The notes below the pieces were generated by a model. It did not search any database. It was not told the origin of the DNA and saw only the letters and a program-made list of their open reading frames with translations. The position numbers and the translations under genes are program-made. A stretch of 64,000 bases of DNA from Clostridiales bacterium. Its GTDB lineage: Bacteria; Bacillota; Clostridia; Lachnospirales; Lachnospiraceae. The DNA lies in the NCBI GenBank assembly GCA_012520655.1, contig JAAYNW010000033.1, positions 1 to 64,000 on the forward strand, written 5' to 3'. Below, piece by piece: positions 38,951 through 47,927 of the stretch. How positions within the stretch are numbered: the stretch's first letter is position 1; every line of letters starts with the position of its first letter.

Positions 38951-38990
38951 AAAAGTACAGAACAAATTAGAACGTTTGTTCTGTACTTTT
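38951..38990. terminator. Bidirectional-type terminator after the S41 peptidase gene
   Basis: AAAAGTACAGAACAAA (38951-38966) and TTTGTTCTGTACTTTT (38975-38990) form a perfect 16-bp stem with an 8-base loop, 23 bp past the S41 peptidase stop and just upstream of uvrB. Confidence 0.85.
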
Positions 38991-39012
38991 TATAATATTA
39001 TTATTTCATTAT

Positions 39013-40338
39013 TTAAGGAGTTTCTGCCGCAATCTTTTCCTGAACAATCTCCTTCGCGCGTTCCAGCTGATTGTCATAACCGTCTTTATAATAACGATCG
39101 CTGTCAAGCTCACAAACCTCATCCGGCTCAATGCCGATTCCGTGAATATTATTCCCCTTGGGTGTGAAATAGCTGCTCACAGTGAGTTTAAGCGCTGTAC
39201 CGTCCGACAGGGACAATACTCTCTGTACAATTCCTTTTCCGAAAGTGGTCGTTCCAACCAGCTCACCCAATCCGTAGTCCTTAATGGCTCCTGCCAATAT
39301 TTCCGAAGCACTGGCCGAATATCCGTTGACCAATACGACCAGAGGAAGATCGAACACTTTTGATCCGTCACAGGAATATTCCGTTCTGTTTCCTTCTCTA
39401 TCCTCCGTATATACAATCAAACCCTTCGGAAGCATCTGTCTGGCAATCTCGGTTACCGTACTCAGGTTTCCGCCCGGATTCGACCGCAGATCCAGTACCA
39501 GACCTCTCATTCCTTGCCCACGCAGAACTGCCATCGCTTCCGTAAACTGATCCAAAGTAATATCATCGAACTCCGTAATCTGGAGATATCCGATATTATT
39601 TTCAAACATTTCGTGTTTGACCGTAGGACTTTCTATCTTCCGACGCTCTATATCGAACTCCAGATAATTATTTTCGCCTTCCCGATATAATGTAAGATGT
39701 ACAGTCGTTCCCTCAAGCCCTTTAATCCTGCTCACTACTTCTGAGAGCTCCAGACCCTGCACGTCTTCATCATCCACCTTATAGATGATATCGCCATCTC
39801 GTAATCCCGCTTCCTCCGCCGGCGTATCGTCTATCACACCGCTGATTTGCGCGAGCCCGGTCTGCACATCCATTCCGACATATGCGCCGATGCCGTAATA
39901 AATCCCCTCCGTCTCTTCCATCAGCCTTTCCACATCTTTTTGCGTATAATAAGTAGAGTATGGATCACCCAAAGATGCTACCACGCCTTCATACATCCCA
40001 TCGATCATGCTTTGCACATCCACGTCTTCTTTATAATAGTAATTGGAAATGGCATCTTCTATGGCTCGGAGCTTAGACATCGTCAAATCGCTTACTATTT
40101 CCTTGGGTTCTGCCATTTCCGCACTTGTGACTTCACTCGTCTCCTTCAAATGGTGCGTTGTGTAAATCTGTTTTGCCGTGAACAAGCAGCTCGCAACCAG
40201 AAGACTAAGCAGCACCCCCGTGAGAATTCCGCTGAGGAAACCGGCTCTGCCGCTTCCTCCCTGGGCATTATCATTTTTCCCATTCTCCGGATTTTCTTTC
40301 TGATATTTATCAGAATCATTCTTCAGATCATATTGCAT
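39013..40338 (-). CDS. C-terminal processing peptidase (S41), exported
   Basis: A membrane-anchored serine protease of about 441 residues. After an acidic N-terminus a hydrophobic helix lies near residues 35-55, then a PDZ domain (IDDTPAEEAGLRDGDIIY) and the S41 domain with the catalytic Ser in VNGYSASASEILAG near residue 348 and Lys in GTTFGKGIVQ. Such CtpA/CtpB proteases trim cell-envelope proteins. ATG 40338 has GGAG 9 bp upstream; a TTG at 40353 is possible. It directly follows the M23 hydrolase in an ftsEX operon, hinting at control of wall hydrolases. Confidence 0.9.
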   Translation of the reverse strand: MQYDLKNDSDKYQKENPENGKNDNAQGGSGRAGFLSGILTGVLLSLLVASCLFTAKQIYTTHHLKETSEVTSAEMAEPKEIVSDLTMSKLRAIEDAISNYYYKEDVDVQSMIDGMYEGVVASLGDPYSTYYTQKDVERLMEETEGIYYGIGAYVGMDVQTGLAQISGVIDDTPAEEAGLRDGDIIYKVDDEDVQGLELSEVVSRIKGLEGTTVHLTLYREGENNYLEFDIERRKIESPTVKHEMFENNIGYLQITEFDDITLDQFTEAMAVLRGQGMRGLVLDLRSNPGGNLSTVTEIARQMLPKGLIVYTEDREGNRTEYSCDGSKVFDLPLVVLVNGYSASASEILAGAIKDYGLGELVGTTTFGKGIVQRVLSLSDGTALKLTVSSYFTPKGNNIHGIGIEPDEVCELDSDRYYKDGYDNQLERAKEIVQEKIAAETP

Positions 40339-40353
40339 TTCTATCATCTCCAA

Positions 40354-41583
40354 TTATTTACTTAAGTAATTCCAAGGCGAAACATAACTTCCATTTTGAC
40401 GTACGCTGAAATGGAGATGGTTACCGGTAGAACGGCCTGTCGAACCCACCGCAGCAATCTTTTGTCCCTTTATAACAAAATCGCCTTTTGAAACATAAAG
40501 TGCAGATGCATGCATATAAATTGTATACAATCCGTCACCATGATCAACCATAATGTAATTACCCATAGAGCCGCTGTAGTCGGCAGCAACCACATTTCCG
40601 TCATATGCCGCCAGAATCGGCGAACCTCCCGGGGCAGCCATATCTACTCCGTTATGAAACTGCTCAACTCCGAGAATCGGGTGTATACGGGTGCCATAGT
40701 CATCGCTTATTCTCGAATAAGAAGGAGCGGGCCAAGCAAAGATGCCGCCGTCATACCTTAGATTGTTTTCTTCCGCAAGCCTAGCCTTTTCTTCGGCAAC
40801 CGCCTTTTCGAGTGCGGATATCGTCTCATTCTGTTCCGCAATATCGGCTTCATACTCTGCAATTGCAGCCTCTTTATTCGTTATATCCGTAGAGACTTCG
40901 GTAATTGTCCTTTCCTTTTCGTCTATCAGTTCATTGAGAGAAGCCTCTTCCTGCTCCACTCCTGCCTTGGCTTCTTCCAGATAATCTCTGTCCGCTTCCA
41001 GTTCTTCTTTATATAATTCAATCAGCTTTCTTGTTTTCACATATTCATCCAGCATCTTGCGGTCATAGGCGGACAGCATCTCTATATATTCCGCTTTATT
41101 TAACATCTCTCCAAAACTGGCGGAAGAAAAAATTAATTCCATGTATAAGTTATCTCCTTTCTCATACATGAACTTAATTCTCTTTTTCATAGCCTCATAC
41201 TGATTTTCCTGATCCTCAATGGCCGATTCCAGTTCATCCTCTGTCACTGAAATTTCTTTTTCCTTTTCTGTTATCTTATCTTTCAGATCCGCAATTTTTT
41301 CCTGAATAGACGTAAGCTGTGTGTCGAGCTGCGTCACATACGCAGTCAGATCCTTTTTTGACGCTTCCAGCTCTTCTTTAATCTTTTTAACGTTCGTAAG
41401 ATCCGATTGCAGCTTGTTTTTCAATTCCCGCGCGGTTTCGATTTCTTGTTCTTTCTGTTTGATACTTTCATTCGTAAGTTCTGAAGCTCTCACACTTATC
41501 GAAGTCGGCATCCAAAGCAGCGCAATACAAACTATCAGCGGGACACAAAGCATGGCATACAGAATCTTCTTCCATTGTCTCAT
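40354..41583 (-). CDS. EnvC-like M23 murein hydrolase or activator
   Basis: A 409-residue exported protein. The signal segment covers about residues 5-30, then a long coiled coil (about 38-270), then an M23/LytM domain: HNGVDMAAPGGSPIL, DHGDGLYTIYMHA and GNHLHFSV. The His and Asp positions of an active zinc peptidase (H-x3-D and H-x-H) are retained, so it may cleave peptidoglycan itself, unlike EnvC of E. coli. Its coiled coil would dock on FtsX, which is encoded 13 bp upstream. ATG 41583 follows AGGGA; TTG 41589 is an alternative. Confidence 0.88.
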   Translation of the reverse strand: MRQWKKILYAMLCVPLIVCIALLWMPTSISVRASELTNESIKQKEQEIETARELKNKLQSDLTNVKKIKEELEASKKDLTAYVTQLDTQLTSIQEKIADLKDKITEKEKEISVTEDELESAIEDQENQYEAMKKRIKFMYEKGDNLYMELIFSSASFGEMLNKAEYIEMLSAYDRKMLDEYVKTRKLIELYKEELEADRDYLEEAKAGVEQEEASLNELIDEKERTITEVSTDITNKEAAIAEYEADIAEQNETISALEKAVAEEKARLAEENNLRYDGGIFAWPAPSYSRISDDYGTRIHPILGVEQFHNGVDMAAPGGSPILAAYDGNVVAADYSGSMGNYIMVDHGDGLYTIYMHASALYVSKGDFVIKGQKIAAVGSTGRSTGNHLHFSVRQNGSYVSPWNYLSK

Positions 41584-41595
41584 ATTCAATATTCC

Positions 41596-42492
41596 CTATA
41601 CTCTTAAGTGCTTTCTGACTGTTGCAATGCTTCCAAGGAAACCAATACCAACGCCCATAATAACCGATACCGGTGCCAAAGTATTGAAAATCGTTTCTAC
41701 AGGCAAAAAGCTTAAAAGCTGTGATAACATGGAAAATCTTTCTGTTACATAAACAATCACATTGTTATATATGAAATAAATAAGCCCAAGCGGTACGAGC
41801 GATCCGATCAGTCCTATCAGCATTCCTTCAATAACAAACGGTGACCTTACGAAAAAGTCCGTCGCCCCTATATATTTCATAATGTTGATTTCCTCTTTCC
41901 GCACGGAAATTCCTATCGTTACCGTATTGCTTATAAGGAATATGGATACCGCAAAAAGAATGCCGATAATACCGATAGAAACATAAGCTATCAACGCATT
42001 AACGCCGCTTAACGTAGTTGCCGTTATTTCCGATTTATTGATTCTGCGTATATCGTCGATGGATTCCAAGTAGGTCACGAGAGCCGGCTGAAGAGAGACA
42101 TCATTCAAATAAATCTCATAGTGAGCGGAATCTGCCAAGGGATTCTCCGTAAATCCGTCAGAATACTCACCTAAATAATCCTCTTTGAAGCTTTCCCAAG
42201 CTTCATCCGCGGAAACGAATTTCACATCCGCAACTTCTACTCTTTTCGCTATCATATCGCCGATTTCGGCAATTCTCGTATCGCTTACTCCTTCATCGAA
42301 AAATACAGTTACAGATACCCCTTCCTCTGCCGTTTTTACGATATGCTGAAAATTTGTAATAATCGCATAGAACAAGCCGAACAAGAACAAACATGCACCG
42401 ATTGTAGCTATAGAAGCGAGCGAAAACCACTTATTTCTTATAATATTACGGAATCCCTGTCCGATAGTATAAAAAAATGTACTAATTCTCAT
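41596..42492 (-). CDS. ftsX: Cell division permease-like protein FtsX
   Basis: A 298-residue four-helix membrane protein. Helix 1 is near residues 22-45 (SLASIATIGACLFLFGLF), an extracellular domain spans about 46-170, and three helices follow in the C-terminal half (IGIIGILFAVSIFLI and others), the FtsX/MacB-type layout. FtsX passes the ATP cycle of FtsE to a wall hydrolase outside. ATG 42492 has AAAGGTGG 8 bp upstream and overlaps ftsE by 11 bp. Confidence 0.93.
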   Translation of the reverse strand: MRISTFFYTIGQGFRNIIRNKWFSLASIATIGACLFLFGLFYAIITNFQHIVKTAEEGVSVTVFFDEGVSDTRIAEIGDMIAKRVEVADVKFVSADEAWESFKEDYLGEYSDGFTENPLADSAHYEIYLNDVSLQPALVTYLESIDDIRRINKSEITATTLSGVNALIAYVSIGIIGILFAVSIFLISNTVTIGISVRKEEINIMKYIGATDFFVRSPFVIEGMLIGLIGSLVPLGLIYFIYNNVIVYVTERFSMLSQLLSFLPVETIFNTLAPVSVIMGVGIGFLGSIATVRKHLRV

Positions 42493-43228
42493 CGATATAA
42501 CCACCTTTTTCCTCATCGCTTACAACGATACCCTTCTTCATTGTAACGACTCTTTTCTGCATGGAATTCACAATTTCTCTATTGTGGGTCACCACCAGAA
42601 CCGTTGTACCATTTTCATTAATCTGCTCCAAAAGCTTCATAATCTCCCATGAATTTTTGGGATCCAGATTACCGGTCGGCTCATCGGCAAGCAATATGGT
42701 CGGTTTATTGATGAGCGCTCTGGCAAGGGCAACTCGCTGCTGTTCACCGCCGGAAAGCTGCTTCGGTTTTGCCTTATATTTTCCCGCAAGCCCTACCATC
42801 GACAGAATACTTGGCACATTTCGCTTTATTTCCTTATTCGACACTTGAATGATACGCTGTGCAAATGCAACGTTATCATACACGTTTCTATCCTTCAGCA
42901 ATCTGAAATCCTGAAAAACAATACCCAGATTTCTTCTGAACTTCGGGATCTTTCGGTGTTTAATCTTCACCAAATCATACCCCATAACATTGATATATCC
43001 TGAAGTCGGCGTTAATTCCCGAAGAAGGAGCTTGATTAAGGTAGATTTGCCGGATCCGCTGTCGCCTACGATAAAAACAAACTCTCCTTTATTAATATGT
43101 AAGCTGACTCCATTTAATGCCGGAGCACCCGTCGCATACGCCTTGCTGACATTTTCAAGAGTAATAATCTCATTGCCCAAATCAGCCTGCTTTTTCCCTC
43201 TTCGTCTCTTCCTATCTTTCTCAGTCAA
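42482..43228 (-). CDS. ftsE: Cell division ATP-binding protein FtsE
   Basis: A 248-residue ABC ATPase with GDSGSGKSTLIK (Walker A), LSGGEQQRVALARAL (signature) and ILLADEPTGNLDP (Walker B). It starts at TTG 43228, with AGGTGGG about 9 bp upstream; no later ATG fits before the first ABC strand. An N-terminal basic extension of about 20 residues (KDRKRRRGKK) is longer than in E. coli FtsE. With FtsX, the M23 protein and the S41 protease it forms a wall-hydrolysis control operon. Confidence 0.93.
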   Translation of the reverse strand: MTEKDRKRRRGKKQADLGNEIITLENVSKAYATGAPALNGVSLHINKGEFVFIVGDSGSGKSTLIKLLLRELTPTSGYINVMGYDLVKIKHRKIPKFRRNLGIVFQDFRLLKDRNVYDNVAFAQRIIQVSNKEIKRNVPSILSMVGLAGKYKAKPKQLSGGEQQRVALARALINKPTILLADEPTGNLDPKNSWEIMKLLEQINENGTTVLVVTHNREIVNSMQKRVVTMKKGIVVSDEEKGGYIDEN

Positions 43229-43294
43229 AGTTTTTCACCCACCTAATTATTTTATCCTTTTTGTTCCTTTACATTAATAGCCTAAACACTTTTA

Positions 43295-44383
43295 TCAATA
43301 TTCAAAGGTTTCCATATATTTCATATATTTTACGACCATAAGCGCTATTTTGAAGGTAATTGCATCTTCAAAAACCCTAAGATCCAGTCCCGTGCTCTTC
43401 TGAAGTTTATCCAATCTATACACGAGCGTATTTCTATGAATAAACAGCTGTCTCGATGTCTCCGATACATTTAAACTGTTTTCGAAGAATTTATTGATTG
43501 TCATAAGCGTTTCTTCATCGAAATCATCCGGGCTCTTTCCGCCAAAAATTTCTTTTATGAACATCTTGCAGAGCGGTATGGGAAGCTGGTATATCAAACG
43601 GCCTATTCCGAGCTCGCTGTAAGCGATTATATCTCTCTCATCAAAGAATATTTTTCCGACATCCAATGCCATTTTAGCTTCTTTGTACGAGCGGCTCACT
43701 TCTTTTATCTCATTCACGGTTGTACCGTAGGAAATCCTTATGCTGTTCATACCCTCTTTTAAAAGGTAGGCTTCCGCGCTCTTCGCCGCCTTATCTATTT
43801 CTTTATTGCTGTCCCCTTCCGACAGGTCCTTTACTACTATAACATTATTTTCATCGACTGCGGTGATGAAATCTTTGGTATTGCTTCCAAAATATGTCCG
43901 CATAAGCTCCAGAACGTTGCTGTCTTTGCCGTTCTCAGTTTCAATAATCATGACAGCTCTTTTTCCATCCGTCTGAATATGCAGTTTTTTGGCGCGGCTG
44001 TAGATATCCACCAGCAGCAAATTATCCAGTAGCAAGTTTTTAATAAAGTTATCCTTATCAAAACGTTCTTTATATGCGACCAAAAGACTCTGAATCTGGA
44101 AAGCAACCATCTTTCCCACCATGTACACATCTTCGCCCGCTCCTCCGGCAATTAAAATATATTCGAGCTGCTGCTCGTCAAATATTTTAAAATACTGATG
44201 TCCCTGTATCTCCTGAGAATCTGCTGCCGAACCGGCAAACTCTACGGCTGCGGCAGAGCAGTTCTCCATACCCGCAGCAGTCGACGCTACCTCTTTGCCG
44301 TCCGTATCCATTACGCACAATTCCACTCTGGCAATCGCCTTAAGACCTTCTATTGTATTTTGCAAAATTTGGTTTGAAATCAT
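43295..44383 (-). CDS. PucR/CdaR-type transcriptional regulator
   Basis: A 362-residue regulator. The N-terminal part (residues about 10-130) looks like a sugar-diacid-recognition/GAF-like sensor, the middle a GGDEF-like fold typical of the family, and the C-terminus a PucR helix-turn-helix: LNVSETSRQLFIHRNTLVYRLDKLQKSTG. The ligand is unknown. It lies 67 bp upstream of ftsE on the same strand and could be cotranscribed with the ftsEX operon, an unusual context for a metabolite regulator. Confidence 0.85.
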   Translation of the reverse strand: MISNQILQNTIEGLKAIARVELCVMDTDGKEVASTAAGMENCSAAAVEFAGSAADSQEIQGHQYFKIFDEQQLEYILIAGGAGEDVYMVGKMVAFQIQSLLVAYKERFDKDNFIKNLLLDNLLLVDIYSRAKKLHIQTDGKRAVMIIETENGKDSNVLELMRTYFGSNTKDFITAVDENNVIVVKDLSEGDSNKEIDKAAKSAEAYLLKEGMNSIRISYGTTVNEIKEVSRSYKEAKMALDVGKIFFDERDIIAYSELGIGRLIYQLPIPLCKMFIKEIFGGKSPDDFDEETLMTINKFFENSLNVSETSRQLFIHRNTLVYRLDKLQKSTGLDLRVFEDAITFKIALMVVKYMKYMETFEY

Positions 44384-44662
44384 TTCCCCGTTCCTTCTCC
44401 TTTTCTTTTCCTATCTTTATATGCAATTTATACAAAGCATAATTTGAAAAAAAATCTGTTTTTTCTACACCCATTTTTCATTTTAATTCAAAACTACAAA
44501 AAAATCCATACTAATTCTTCATCGTTTTGTGTATTTTTTATGTATTTTATAAATTTGTGCAGATTTAATCCAATGTACAACTTTCACAACAACCTTTAAG
44601 CCCGATTTCATGCCTGCCACAACGGATAAATTTGTCCCAGGAGCTTTAAATATTTTATATTA
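44384..44662. other. AT-rich non-coding gap upstream of the PucR-type gene
   Basis: About 280 bp, very AT-rich, with poly-T and poly-A runs on both strands. It should hold the promoter of the PucR-type gene; I see no confident -35/-10 pair, no RNA gene and no repeat. The terminator of the TagA-like gene closes its right end. Confidence 0.4.
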
Positions 44663-44701
44663 AAAAGGCAGATCTGAAACTATTTTTCATTTCAAATCTG
44701 C
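44663..44701 (-). terminator. Rho-independent terminator after the TagA-like gene
   Basis: On the minus strand GCAGATTTGAAA pairs with TTTCAGATCTGC (44690-44701 and 44668-44679), one G-U pair, then CTTTTTAA. The stem begins right at the stop codon. Confidence 0.85.
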
Positions 44702-45385
44702 TTACTGATTCTTTTCGTTTTCCTCATTATATCTGTTCATCCGATCGTGAAACATCTTCCTATAAATTCGGTTCATAGCTTTTTTCTGAAAAGATTCCCG
44801 GCGTTTTCCTAATTTCATGTCCTTTGAAATTCCCAGCCAAACTTCCGCATTAATATAAGGTTTAGCATCCACCATCCATTGCTCCTGCCTGCCCCAGGCC
44901 ATTCTAGAGATGATTACGTCGGGGGCAATATCGTTGATATCGTTTACGACCTCTTCCACTTTTTCTGTGCTTTCTCTTATCACCTGAACGCCGCTGATTA
45001 CTATTCCTCTTTGGAAGTCCTTCAGTTCACTCCGGAGCTTCTCCGCATCCGCTTCTGAATCGGATAATAAATACACTTTTTTACCGCCACGCACAATTCT
45101 TCTCAAAAATTCCTTAAAAAAGACAAGATTCTCCACTTCATACAGGCGGCTCTTAGACTCGATCTTCGCTACGCGCAAAATATCGGACTCTCCGCACAGA
45201 GTCATATCCATGGATTCTATCCTTTCTTTTTCATATTCATCTTTTCCCGCCAATATTAGCATCGGTGTAGTAACATATAGAATCGTGTTAAGAGCGCTGT
45301 TTTCTAAGAAACTATCCGTCAAAAGAAGCGACTCCTTGAGAGAATAATCGGTAAGCGTAACCCCTAAAATATCCATTTTCTGCAT
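44702..45385 (-). CDS. Divergent WecG/TagA/CpsF-family protein
   Basis: A 227-residue protein (from ATG 45385) with the WecG/TagA/CpsF fold pattern: MDILGVTLTDYSLKESLLL, YVTTPMLIL near residue 40, and RMAWGRQEQWMVDAK near residue 165, matching the G-x-P-x-Q-E block. Where TagA has the conserved P-D-G with its proposed catalytic Asp, this protein reads TLCGESDIL, and the later G-V-G-G block reads WLGISKD. It may be a non-catalytic or altered relative. A TTG at 45448 would extend it by 21 residues but lacks a clear ribosome site. It stands alone with its own terminator, away from the other surface-polysaccharide genes. Confidence 0.75.
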   Translation of the reverse strand: MQKMDILGVTLTDYSLKESLLLTDSFLENSALNTILYVTTPMLILAGKDEYEKERIESMDMTLCGESDILRVAKIESKSRLYEVENLVFFKEFLRRIVRGGKKVYLLSDSEADAEKLRSELKDFQRGIVISGVQVIRESTEKVEEVVNDINDIAPDVIISRMAWGRQEQWMVDAKPYINAEVWLGISKDMKLGKRRESFQKKAMNRIYRKMFHDRMNRYNEENEKNQ

Positions 45386-45480
45386 ATTTTCACCATCATT
45401 TCCCCATATGGTTAACCTGTAACATTCTCTAAAACAATCTTTCTCCAAACTTTATATTAATCTATTGAACTTCCCCCGAC

Positions 45481-45510
45481 TTGTCAAGTATATCAAAAAT
45501 ATGGTATACT
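45481..45510 (+). promoter_or_regulatory. Candidate sigma-A promoter of the yjfB-like gene
   Basis: TTGTCA (45481-45486) and TATACT (45505-45510), 18-bp spacer, 54 bp before ATG 45564. No sigma-D (GCCGATAA) pattern was seen despite the motility annotation. Confidence 0.55.
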
Positions 45511-45563
45511 TGCAATATAATGATTCGAATTATAAAATTTCAAAATAAAGGGAGGTAATTATT

Positions 45564-45752
45564 ATGGATATTCCTGCATTATCAATGGCTCTTACACAGG
45601 CTCAGACTATGTCCGGCGTAAGCATTGCCGTTCTTTCGAAGTCGCTGGACAACATGGAAACAGGCGGTAACGCGATGGTGGATATGATGAAATCATCCAT
45701 GGAATTGTCCGTTAATCCTGCCATCGGTTCCAATATTGATTTGTATTTATAA
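45564..45752 (+). CDS. YjfB-like putative motility protein
   Basis: A 62-residue protein starting MDIPALSMALTQAQ and continuing GVSIAVLSKSLDNMETGGNAM, the YjfB family pattern of a short helical protein. The family is called putative motility protein from association with flagellated Firmicutes; no activity is known. GGGAGG lies 8 bp before ATG 45564. It ends 2 bp from the convergent CPBP gene, so no separate terminator fits between them. Confidence 0.85.
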   Translation: MDIPALSMALTQAQTMSGVSIAVLSKSLDNMETGGNAMVDMMKSSMELSVNPAIGSNIDLYL

Positions 45753-45753
45753 G

Positions 45754-46668
45754 CTAATAGAGAATAAAATCAAGACTCATATAAGAAAGAGATAATACGA
45801 TTGCAATTAAAAGCGGTACGGTTATCATCGGGATACCCGTTTTATTTTTTCTGGCAGTCCAAACGGCGCGAAGATTTTCTTCGCGCTTTTCATTTTTGGC
45901 GATCCACGCAAGAACGCAGCCCGCAAGTGTAGTCGTAACTGCGGCAATAATCAGATAACCGCTAATAGCCGTCAGCATAATATCCGGAGTAATCTGCGCC
46001 TGCGCTTCCTCGAAGCTTTCCATGCCCATTGCCTTATATAAGTACATAAGGCATACCTGTTGGGAATTGAATATGATATGAAACAAAACAGAACTCCACA
46101 GACTCCCCGTGGCTTCCACCAGCACGACGAGTATCATGCCTATTACTAAGGCGTATGCAGCCTGATTAAAATTCATATGCATGAGCGCAAACAAAAGAGC
46201 GGATAAAAGAAGTGCCTGCAATCCTGTCCCCGACTTCTTATATCCCTGATAAATAATCCCTCTGAAAATCAGTTCTTCACAGAACGGACCAATAAATCCT
46301 ATGATAAAAAGCATAACAAAAAAGGGGATCTCTAAGATATCCCCACTTATTGCCACTACCGTATTATCCACAAACAGCATGGACACTGCATTTATCACAG
46401 TAGTTAAAGGCATAGCCAGAAAAGTAAAAAGAACAATCATCAACACCGAAGATATTTTAATCTTTCGGAAACCGACAAGCTTAAGGAGATTTTCTCCGGA
46501 AAGCAAAACCCCTATAAGAGCGGGTGCCAATACAATCAACTGACTGATTATAAAATTAGGTACTATTGTTAATGTAAAAAACGGACTCAAAACTCCCAGC
46601 AGAACGACCACCGCTATATGAAGCAGAATGACTGCAAGAAAAATCCGGTTTACCTTTTTACTGTTCAT
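45754..46668 (-). CDS. CPBP-family intramembrane metalloprotease
   Basis: A 304-residue membrane protein with about eight hydrophobic segments. The CPBP (Abi/CAAX) motifs are CEELIFRGIIYQGYKK near residue 130, ALMHMNFNQ near residue 165 and FHIIFNSQQ near residue 200, giving the Glu-Glu, His and His/Asn metal site. Such proteases process prenylated or membrane-anchored peptides; the substrate is unknown. It ends next to yjfB-like and lies 8 bp after the HPr-like gene. Confidence 0.88.
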   Translation of the reverse strand: MNSKKVNRIFLAVILLHIAVVVLLGVLSPFFTLTIVPNFIISQLIVLAPALIGVLLSGENLLKLVGFRKIKISSVLMIVLFTFLAMPLTTVINAVSMLFVDNTVVAISGDILEIPFFVMLFIIGFIGPFCEELIFRGIIYQGYKKSGTGLQALLLSALLFALMHMNFNQAAYALVIGMILVVLVEATGSLWSSVLFHIIFNSQQVCLMYLYKAMGMESFEEAQAQITPDIMLTAISGYLIIAAVTTTLAGCVLAWIAKNEKREENLRAVWTARKNKTGIPMITVPLLIAIVLSLSYMSLDFILY

Positions 46669-46676
46669 TTGCTATC

Positions 46677-46910
46677 CTAGTTCTCCATCATAAAGTTAAC
46701 TAATTTAGTAATATCTTCAGGCTCATAGGCAATCAACTCAAGTTCCGCAATCGTCCCATCAGAAAAAATATTCGCCATGGATACATACTGGGAAAGCTTG
46801 GACTTAAGATTAAGTCTGTCTCCTTCACCTGTAACCAATTCTACTTTACCTACACAGCTATCAATTACTTTAAAAAACTTATCAATATCTCTGATATTTT
46901 GTACTTTCAT
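46677..46910 (-). CDS. Degenerate HPr-like protein
   Basis: A 77-residue protein that aligns by eye with the 76-residue HPr-like protein at 62658: both begin with MK and a short strand, have I-D-K followed by a helix, L-V-x-G, then K-S at the HPr Ser site (here LKSKLSQYVS), and end in a helix. The phospho-accepting His of HPr is missing. I infer a non-PTS HPr fold, perhaps regulatory. ATG 46910 has GGAG upstream; an ATG at 46937 is less likely. It precedes the CPBP gene by 8 bp. Confidence 0.55.
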   Translation of the reverse strand: MKVQNIRDIDKFFKVIDSCVGKVELVTGEGDRLNLKSKLSQYVSMANIFSDGTIAELELIAYEPEDITKLVNFMMEN

Positions 46911-47026
46911 TTCGTTCTCCTTTCCAAATCGAAGCAATAGCTTTTGTCATTAATCAAATTTTCTTTATACCATGATTATACTGATTTCATTATGAATATG
47001 CAAGACAATTATCAATATAACTGTGG

Positions 47027-47866
47027 TTACTCAATTTTCCTTATGCCGTTTCCATCAATAATTATTTTTCCTTCTTTTAAAAGACGTCCGACCGCGCGTT
47101 TAAATTCATTTTTGCTCATTTGCATCGCGCGCTTGATTGTATCCGGGTCCGCCTTATCATTGAAAGGAAGCACTCCGTCATAGCTTTCCAGCATTTTTAA
47201 TATTTTATCCGCATCGGTACTTATTTGAAGATATGCCTTTTCCCGAAGACTAAGGTCTAGCTTCCCATCCTCCTTGACTCCCGCAACTCTGGCATGAACT
47301 ATATCGCCCTCTCTTATATCTCCATATAACTCTTTTCCTGAAATCAATCCGGAATATTTGTCATCTACTGCCACAAAGGCGCCAAATTCCCTGCTTATTT
47401 CATAAACACGCCCGGTTACTCTGTCATCTTTCTTATATGGACTGTCCGTATTCAAGTAATGATATACCTTCATCGTAGCACACAGCCTATTGCTCTTATC
47501 AATATAAAGTGCTACAAGGCAATCCTCTCCTTCCCGAACCTGCCAGGTCTGTTCTTTGAAGGGAAGTAATAGCTGCTTTTCCAATCCCCAATCCAGAAAT
47601 GCTCCGATTTTGGCAACCTGTGCAACTTTAAGAACAGCTACTTTACCGAGCGTAAGCATTGCCTCCTTAGTCGTAGCGATTAAACGGTCGCTGGAATCTC
47701 TATATATAAATACCCGTATGATGTCTCCTGCCTGAGTTCCTTCCGGAACTTGTTTTTCCGGGAGGAGAACCTTCTCTTCGGTATTCCCGCCCTCCGCAGC
47801 CAGATATACTCCAAACTCTACTTTTTTTACAACTGTCAGGTCCTGTACTTCACCTAATTTAATCAT
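47027..47866 (-). CDS. CvfB/YitL-type S1-domain RNA-binding protein
   Basis: A 279-residue protein with three S1-like OB domains (about residues 1-65, 70-140, 145-215) and a C-terminal winged helix (DKADPDTIKRAMQMSKNEFKRAVGRLLKEGKI). This is the CvfB layout. CvfB of staphylococci binds RNA and affects virulence gene expression; YitL of Bacillus is uncharacterised. It follows the thioesterase by about 60 bp on the same strand. Confidence 0.88.
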   Translation of the reverse strand: MIKLGEVQDLTVVKKVEFGVYLAAEGGNTEEKVLLPEKQVPEGTQAGDIIRVFIYRDSSDRLIATTKEAMLTLGKVAVLKVAQVAKIGAFLDWGLEKQLLLPFKEQTWQVREGEDCLVALYIDKSNRLCATMKVYHYLNTDSPYKKDDRVTGRVYEISREFGAFVAVDDKYSGLISGKELYGDIREGDIVHARVAGVKEDGKLDLSLREKAYLQISTDADKILKMLESYDGVLPFNDKADPDTIKRAMQMSKNEFKRAVGRLLKEGKIIIDGNGIRKIE

Positions 47867-47927
47867 ATTATATCCATATTCCTTTCAAAGCATGTCCTAA
47901 ACGGCAGTCAACGAGTAATACAGCGAC

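Noticed and set aside
45481-45563. Sigma-D flagellar promoter for the yjfB-like gene
   Set aside because: No TAAA-N15-GCCGATAA pattern was found; a sigma-A-like pair fits better.
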